64,000 bases of DNA, taken from NCBI GenBank assembly GCA_949152475.1, contig OX424555.1, forward strand, positions 61,485,977 through 61,549,976, given 5' to 3'. This document shows, one piece after another, positions 58,172-64,000 of this stretch (position 1 is its first letter; each line of letters starts with the position of its first letter). Position numbers and translations under genes: made by a program. The notes under the pieces were generated by a model. The model was not told the DNA's origin and made no database searches. It worked only from the letters and a program-made list of their open reading frames with translations. The stretch comes from Terebella lapidaria. Lineage: Eukaryota; Annelida; Polychaeta; Terebellida; Terebellidae.

Positions 58172-58706
58172 TGAAAGGTCAAAACAGCCATTTTGGGGAA
58201 AAAATGATTTGCCTCTACAGATGAAATTCAGATGAATTCAGTAGATAGTGCTTAAGTTTGCATTATGAGCATATAGGAAGTCATATATGGAACAACTGGT
58301 GATGACCTTGACCTTGACCTCAGATGATCTTGAGTACTAAATGTCCGATGTGAAATGTGTAAATTAGCAACCGAGGCTTAAACACATGCACATACAGGTT
58401 AGGATTGTGTAGAAGCTTACGAGAAGTCATGTATTTATAGCACATCTCTTGGAGACCTTGAATTTGACCTTATATATGACCTTGAAATCCAAATCTCACA
58501 ACCTTGCCTGACCTGACATGTGTAAATTGGCCTCTACAGACAAAGTACTTGTTGATAGAGCTTATATGTTTGTATTATGAACATATATGAAGTCATATGC
58601 AGCATACCTAATGGTGATATTGCAGTTCACAAAGATGACCTTGATTGGTAAATCTCAAAGTCATATGTCACTTGCAATGCTTAAAGCCAAAATTGTCCGG
58701 TAACCT
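57547..58706 (+). mobile_element. TIR element with AGGTTACCGGAC ends and TGACCTTGA interior
   Basis: A 1160-bp unit with exact 12-bp inverted ends: AGGTTACCGGAC at 57547-57558 and GTCCGGTAACCT at 58695-58706. The left end also folds with GTCCGATAACC just inside it. The interior contains CG-rich short repeats (CGTCGTCCGTCC), GGCGGCCATTTT repeats, and several TGACCTTGA/AGGTCA motifs. No protein is encoded, so it is non-autonomous. Target duplication not resolved. Confidence 0.72.
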
Positions 58707-60446
58707 ATCTTAACCCTTGGGCTAATTTTTAAAATAAAAATCAGATTCTTTCCCATGGTAATTCGTCTTCCCATGGTAACTCGTCATGCCCCAAATCACT
58801 TACAGTTAGTGGTGTAACATTAATAGCTAGTGTTGTAGGATGATAGTGAACAAGCCTTCATAATAGGTTATATTGCAATGGCTGGCCACATTTGCTGCAT
58901 GCAAGTGAATTATTCAAAGTTCTACAGCACCCAATGATCTTTGCACATGCCTTCCAAATTAGTTTGATTTGTATATATATATAAATATTTGTATTGCATT
59001 AGTTTTATTTTGCTGTCGCTACAAATTCGCAAACATTATAGGAGTTCTGGATCTCCTGCAACAATTTCACATAACATAACATAACTGATCGAATTCAAAT
59101 TAAATCTTCAGCTATTTTAGATTTTTTTGGGGAAAACCTTGATACACATGTACATTGTACAATATAGCTCAACAACAACGTAGGCCCACAATTATGTTCT
59201 GTAGTAGCAGTAGCTTTATCTCCTTGCTAGCTAGTTCTGCGGCTGTGAGGTTGTATTTGCTAATATTTGATAACGTTATGACAAAATAGCACATTTACAG
59301 AACAAATTTATCATATTCATGATCGCATGATGACCAACAAAATGTCCCAAAGAAAACCTGCGTTGTTGACCATTCAGACTTTCTGAGAATCTAGGTATTG
59401 ACACATTAATCATGATCAATTTGTTTTGAACACGGCGACATTTCTAGACCCCACCACACGCAATATGCTATTAGTACTAGTACTTGAAAGTGGTGTGTTT
59501 TACAGAGGAGGGTGGGCATGGTGGGGGAGAGAGGCGGTGAAATTATATCAATATATGGTTATATGATGTAACAACTTGGTATTCATCAGCTGTGATGACC
59601 GATAAAGCGTACATTGGACATTGGTTATGGCGCTTGGAGCGGTGTCGCAAATTGGAACGCTAGAGACCCTATCTGTATATGAAGTTCGACAAGCCAACAA
59701 GTCGCGAATGTAGAGGTTTAAATGGGTGTAACTGTAACTCCTCACGAAAAACAGTATTATAGGTCTACGTGTACATGTGTTTTCAATTGAATTTATTTCA
59801 ACATCAACACATAATACAAACACACAATACGTCACAGGAATACAGATGTTTAAAGGGGAAAGCAGGGGAGGCTGAGCTTATATATTCGCCATTCCCCAAC
59901 TACAAATTTAAAGTAATAATTCTAAAACCATTCCCATCCCACTCAGAAGTGAATAAATATAATAGTAATAAAACAAAAACAAAACAAATACAAAAAACAA
60001 CAACAACATGGAAAAAATACTGAACCGTTATCAACATCATCACTCAGACTACTTGTATAAAAAATAGTCAAGTAAACACATGGCAGGAATATTTCTAATC
60101 ATTAGGTAAACCTAATACCTAATCCTCCTCCTCCTCCTCCTCCTCCTCCACCAGGAAGAGATGCTGGGAGTCTGCGATGTTCGAGTCTGTTTCAGAACTG
60201 AACATGCCCGAGAAATCATTTTCAAAACACCAACTTCTTCCTGAATATCGATCATTATCAGAAGCGGCAAGAAGCTCGATTTGTAGGCATTACACTTTCG
60301 GTTGTGACTATTATATAGTATCTTGTGAACTTTGACCTTGGTACCTGCGCTATTCTGACCGGATTCAAGAACTTGCCAACTAACTAGGATCATCTTTGCG
60401 ATGTCACAACAAATTGCATAACATACTTTTTTGCTCGACGCTGGAA
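58707..60446. other. Spacer, no gene seen
   Basis: AT-rich DNA with a (TCC)n microsatellite at 60121-60150 and short AC-rich runs. No recognisable coding or element ends. Confidence 0.45.
60121..60150. repeat. (TCC)n microsatellite
   Basis: An almost pure run of TCC triplets, about ten units. Confidence 0.9.
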
Positions 60447-61378
60447 TACCGTAATGGCCCGAAATACCGCCCCGGCGCTTAATAGTGCTTTACACGTTTC
60501 AGCCCCGGCGCTAATACGAGACCGGCGGGTAAACGAGACCGGCGCTTAATAATACAATGAGCAAAAACGATATATTTTGAAAGCTTGTGCGCGTGAACGC
60601 ACCGATTTTCTTCACTGTATTTAGTGATATCCAGCGCGCGGTGCATGGCTTGAAGGGGGGAATGGGAGTTGAGGGCATAATGACGGGCGGTTGCATCGAG
60701 GATGGTGTTAATCCAATGGCTATGAACAGCAGATACACGGTAGATAAACTTATAAATTATAGTAAAATACATCGTGATGAAGCTTGAAGCTTGCAAATTC
60801 AATAGAAAATCTACCGGTGCTGGTACCTGCCGATATTCTGTAAATCAGTCAGTTTTTCAGAGAGTTTGGATTTATTATGATATTGGTGTGTTACATGACC
60901 GGTTCATACACAGACCTACTGCATACGTTTTGTGCGTAGTTGATGTCGCATGGCGCCGCAATACATGCAACCAATAAAGATATATGGTAATGGTTATTTA
61001 TATTATGCTGATATAAATGTAATGTAATGTTGGGTCTTGGGGAATGGATATCATTAAGTTAGTCAGTACAATTATATATACATGCAGATGCTCAATTGCA
61101 TCACCTAATTGGTTAGCAGGTGTTCTATTGTCATAATCAAAATCTCATATCGGTAAGTAAGTGTCAGTTGTGTTGTTTCACACATGTGTAATCAATTGCA
61201 ATCACCGTGGGACTCTTGTGTGCTACGTGCACCGGTACATAGACTTACACCCGGCGGTTATTTGAACCGGCGCTAATTCGAGACCGGCGCTTATTAATGC
61301 TTTTAAAGACTTATCCCCGGCGCTTAAACGAGGCCGGCGGGTAAACGAGAACCGGCGGTATTTCGGGCCATTACGGTA
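60447..61378. mobile_element. DNA transposon-like element with TACCGTAATGGCCCGAAATA ends
   Basis: The 23-bp terminus at 60447-60469 is exactly inverted at 61356-61378. Next to each end are several copies of CCGGCGCTTA and GCCGGCGGGTAAACGAG in mixed orientation, giving complex subterminal repeats. The 932-bp element has no transposase frame. Superfamily not assigned; TA or TTA-type targeting is possible. Confidence 0.8.
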
Positions 61379-61382
61379 AGTA

Positions 61383-63457
61383 ACAGGTGTTCACATGTAG
61401 ATGAATCAACTGTCAAACCAAACGATGAAGGTATCATCTGGCATGTGTTCCAAGAACTCAACATCAATAAACTTACGAGATATGCAATTGAGCAAACAGA
61501 ACTGTGCAGAAGTTAACATGATAGGATATATCTACCATAACATCTTCAATTCCATGTGTAATACAGTAGTGTTGGATTTAACGTCCCGCGGTGAGGCACA
61601 CGTGTGTATTGGTGATTCCAGGAATCCAAACGAGAGCGACTCAATTGTAACAGTTGTGCCTGTGTTTGATAGAATTCTATTACACATGTTCTTTGTTTGT
61701 GTTCGGTACCAAGACCAATAACCGCTGTCATCAATGATGTATTCGGTGTGGTATTTATTTGTCACCTCTTAGGAACTGAATAATATGACACTTCAAAAAG
61801 GGAAAAAGGAAGAAAAGCCAAACTCAACTTGATTCAAACCATTTCGATTTCCAAGTTTTGTAAATGACAATTATACAATTTTCGATTTCCCAGCATTGGC
61901 TTATATGAGTTTCATTATAGGTCATTGTATATGGGATCCAATCAGTGCAATGCGTACGTATATTAACAAGTATTGTCGTGGAACGATATGCAAAAGTACT
62001 GATTTAATGACCTATAATTGATTTATATTGCATGTTGTATAAACATTAATATTTTTATCCTTCCAGGAAGTCGGCAGTTCCATATCTATGTTCTGGGTAT
62101 AACGAGTACATTACCAATAAAGTATAAACATGATGTCGGAATAATTTTTTTTCCCACTGGCACTGCATGTTGTATATGGATTTGCGCCATGAAATTGTAC
62201 CTTGGCCCAGTTATTTACCTGAATGTGCCAAAACATACAGTACTGGTACACCGAGAATAAATAAACAGTCTACGGAATGAAATCATCATATGGGGCAATG
62301 ATTGTTGTTTTGTTCTCCTCACAAAGTAGTAACCACCGGCTGCCCTGCTTCAGGAACCTGGCCCAAGTAGCGCACCTTACTCCATTAATACTATTAACCC
62401 ACTAAATGTATACCATAATAGGTCTGTCTGGCACATTTTAAATCTTCATTGAATTTAGAAGAAATAGTAACCTTGTGAAATAGTTCAATTGCCTTACAGT
62501 GAAAAGTTAGCCCAGCAATTATAGTAATACTTTTTTTCTGATTCTTACTATCTGACTGTGGTTATTCAAATTAGAATATGTCACCAAATTTGGAGGAGAT
62601 TACTTTGAAAATGCGGTTAGTATTTCTACATATCGTCCACCTTAATGTACTAAGCTATTGAGGGCATACTTAACACAATTCGGTATTCAATAGGACTATT
62701 TTACGCTTCTCGGAAATGGCCGCATAAAAATCGAAGCAAGCCACGAAACACATTGCAAATGTCCAATAAAAACTCTGACAATAATGATATATAAATATAT
62801 TCATCCGTTCTCCTCATGTATTGATACTGGAGAGAATGTGCCTGTGGAATCAACATTATATAAAAAAACACAATAAAGCAACAATACAACATCAACAGGA
62901 AATCAGACAAATTTCGTATTACTTTCCAGTATAAACAAAAAAAAGTATAGACAAAAACTCAGAAATACGCATAGGATGTAATCCTTGCCATAGAGTGAAT
63001 CAATTACATTACTGTCCGCTTTTTGCATTGTTGAATCCAATTACTGATTTATTTTTATCCTCCTGTATTATCCACATGTAAACAACATCCATGTTGATGT
63101 AATTAACATACAATATTGAAAACAGCGAACATATACACTACCCACATGTTGTTTTTTTCATATGAAATCGAATCATTCCGGGTTGTTTACAATAAAAAAG
63201 TAGTGTTTGTTTTGTCTGCGCTTTCCCATGTGGCTAGTGCAATCAATTTCAACTTACTAAAAATAAAAACAGAACAGCAACAATAGCTATACATAATATG
63301 TGCAACTGACACAGTACATTGGATACTTCGTACTCCAATCGTGTTAATCTCTGCACAGTTTTTTTGCTCAGTTGCGCATCTCGTAAGTTAATTGATGTCG
63401 AATTCTTGGAACACGTGCCAGATGATGTATTGTTTGGCTTGACATCTGAACACCTGT
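61383..63457. repeat. Inverted pair of about 125-bp related segments
   Basis: 61383-61520 (ACAGGTGTTCACATG, then TCATCTGGCATGTGTTCCAA) is matched in inverse at 63336-63457 with roughly 80 percent identity by eye. The left copy keeps about 40 open codons (TVKPNDEGIIWHVFQEL then NINKLTRYAIEQTE); the right copy is broken. Either decayed exons of an unknown gene or the edges of a lost element. Confidence 0.5.
61521..63335. other. Spacer between inverted segments, no gene seen
   Basis: About 1.8 kb of AT-rich DNA. No frame with a recognisable domain and no clear repeat. Confidence 0.45.
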
Positions 63458-63687
63458 GACGTAATCCAGGGTCTATCAAAACAAATGTTATGATATTTAT
63501 TGCGACATCGCATACATGATCCTAATTTGTCGGCAAGTTCTTGACTCCGATCAGAATAGCGCAGGTTTCAATGTCAAAGTTCACCAGAGTACTCGAAAGT
63601 ACTGACTGCAGATCGAGATTCTGAATCTGATTAGAATCGTTATTCAGTCAGAAAGAAGGTTATGTTTTGAAAACAAGGGCCGAAGAT

Positions 63688-64000
63688 AGGTTACCGGACA
63701 ATGTTTAATATTTTAGATGTTAGCCAGGTCACTGGTTGAATTCAAGGTCAAGTGAATATTCAGCATATATAACATTAAGCATATATCATGTCCACAGTTG
63801 ATTGCTAAGCTGTAAATTCAATAATCAGCGAGATATTAGCAATTTTGTGCTGTGGCCTTGAAAATGAAGGGGCAAAGGTCAAATTCAAGGTCATCAAAAT
63901 ATTCAGTGTATATCATTTTCTATATCATGTCCACAATTGATTCCCAAGCCATACAGTCAATAGAGGAGCAAGATATGAGCCAGTTTGTCCTTGGACCTTG
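63688..64000 (-). mobile_element. Minus-strand copy of AGGTTACCGGAC element, runs off the window
   Basis: AGGTTACCGGAC at 63688-63699, followed by TTCAAGGTCA-type motifs and CATATATCATGTCCACAGTTGA-like repeats. On the minus strand this is the right-end part of the family; the rest lies beyond 64000. Confidence 0.65.

Noticed and set aside
1..64000. CRISPR arrays, bacterial operons, rRNA or tRNA genes
   Set aside because: The exon-intron structure is clearly animal; no regular spacer array, rRNA segment or convincing tRNA cloverleaf was seen in a manual reading, although short RNA genes could be missed.

Overview
The window is eukaryotic nuclear DNA from an animal. It holds multi-exon genes with ordinary GT-AG introns, AT-rich spacers, and many transposable elements. 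The gene families (cyclophilin A, low-specificity threonine aldolase, dynactin p62, a MADF-BESS protein, CLEC16A/Ema), the DIRS retrotransposon, and the many short elements built on TGACCTTGA motifs suggest a marine invertebrate. My best guess is a non-vertebrate deuterostome (echinoderm, hemichordate or lancelet). I cannot name a species from sequence alone.

Layout. (1) 0.5-6.3 kb: two complete cyclophilins face each other head to head. Each has five coding exons, and exons 2-5 are exactly 31/186/76/133 bp in both. (2) 7.1-21.2 kb, minus strand: two nine-exon threonine aldolase genes flank a single-exon dynactin subunit 4 gene. The first aldolase copy is intact and carries a mitochondrial-type presequence. 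The second has no presequence and one in-frame TGA eight codons after the PLP lysine. (3) 21.2-27.4 kb: no gene seen; repeat elements, a degenerate dyad array, and a long block rich in TGACCTTGA. (4) 27.5-30.2 kb, plus strand: a four-exon MADF-BESS gene whose first intron holds a foldback element with palindromic ends. (5) 32.4-54.0 kb, plus strand: a complete 22-exon CLEC16A gene predicting about 1333 residues. Its intron 17 contains a DIRS-type tyrosine-recombinase retrotransposon (42285-48836) that ends 8 nt before the next exon. (6) 54-64 kb: a 1.58-kb tandem duplication, several copies of one TIR element, a 0.93-kb TIR element, and no confident gene.

The genes do not form a pathway. Cyclophilins act in protein folding, threonine aldolase in glycine/threonine metabolism, p62 in the dynactin motor complex, and CLEC16A in endosome/autophagy/mitophagy traffic. 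I did not find a convincing new biological system. The best leads are the DIRS insertion beside a 3' splice site, the aldolase pair split by predicted targeting with one copy carrying a lone nonsense codon, a 58-bp perfect palindrome beside a splice acceptor, and a 31-bp candidate poison exon in CLEC16A. Exon boundaries were placed by eye from splice consensus, reading phase and paralog comparison; no transcript data were available.
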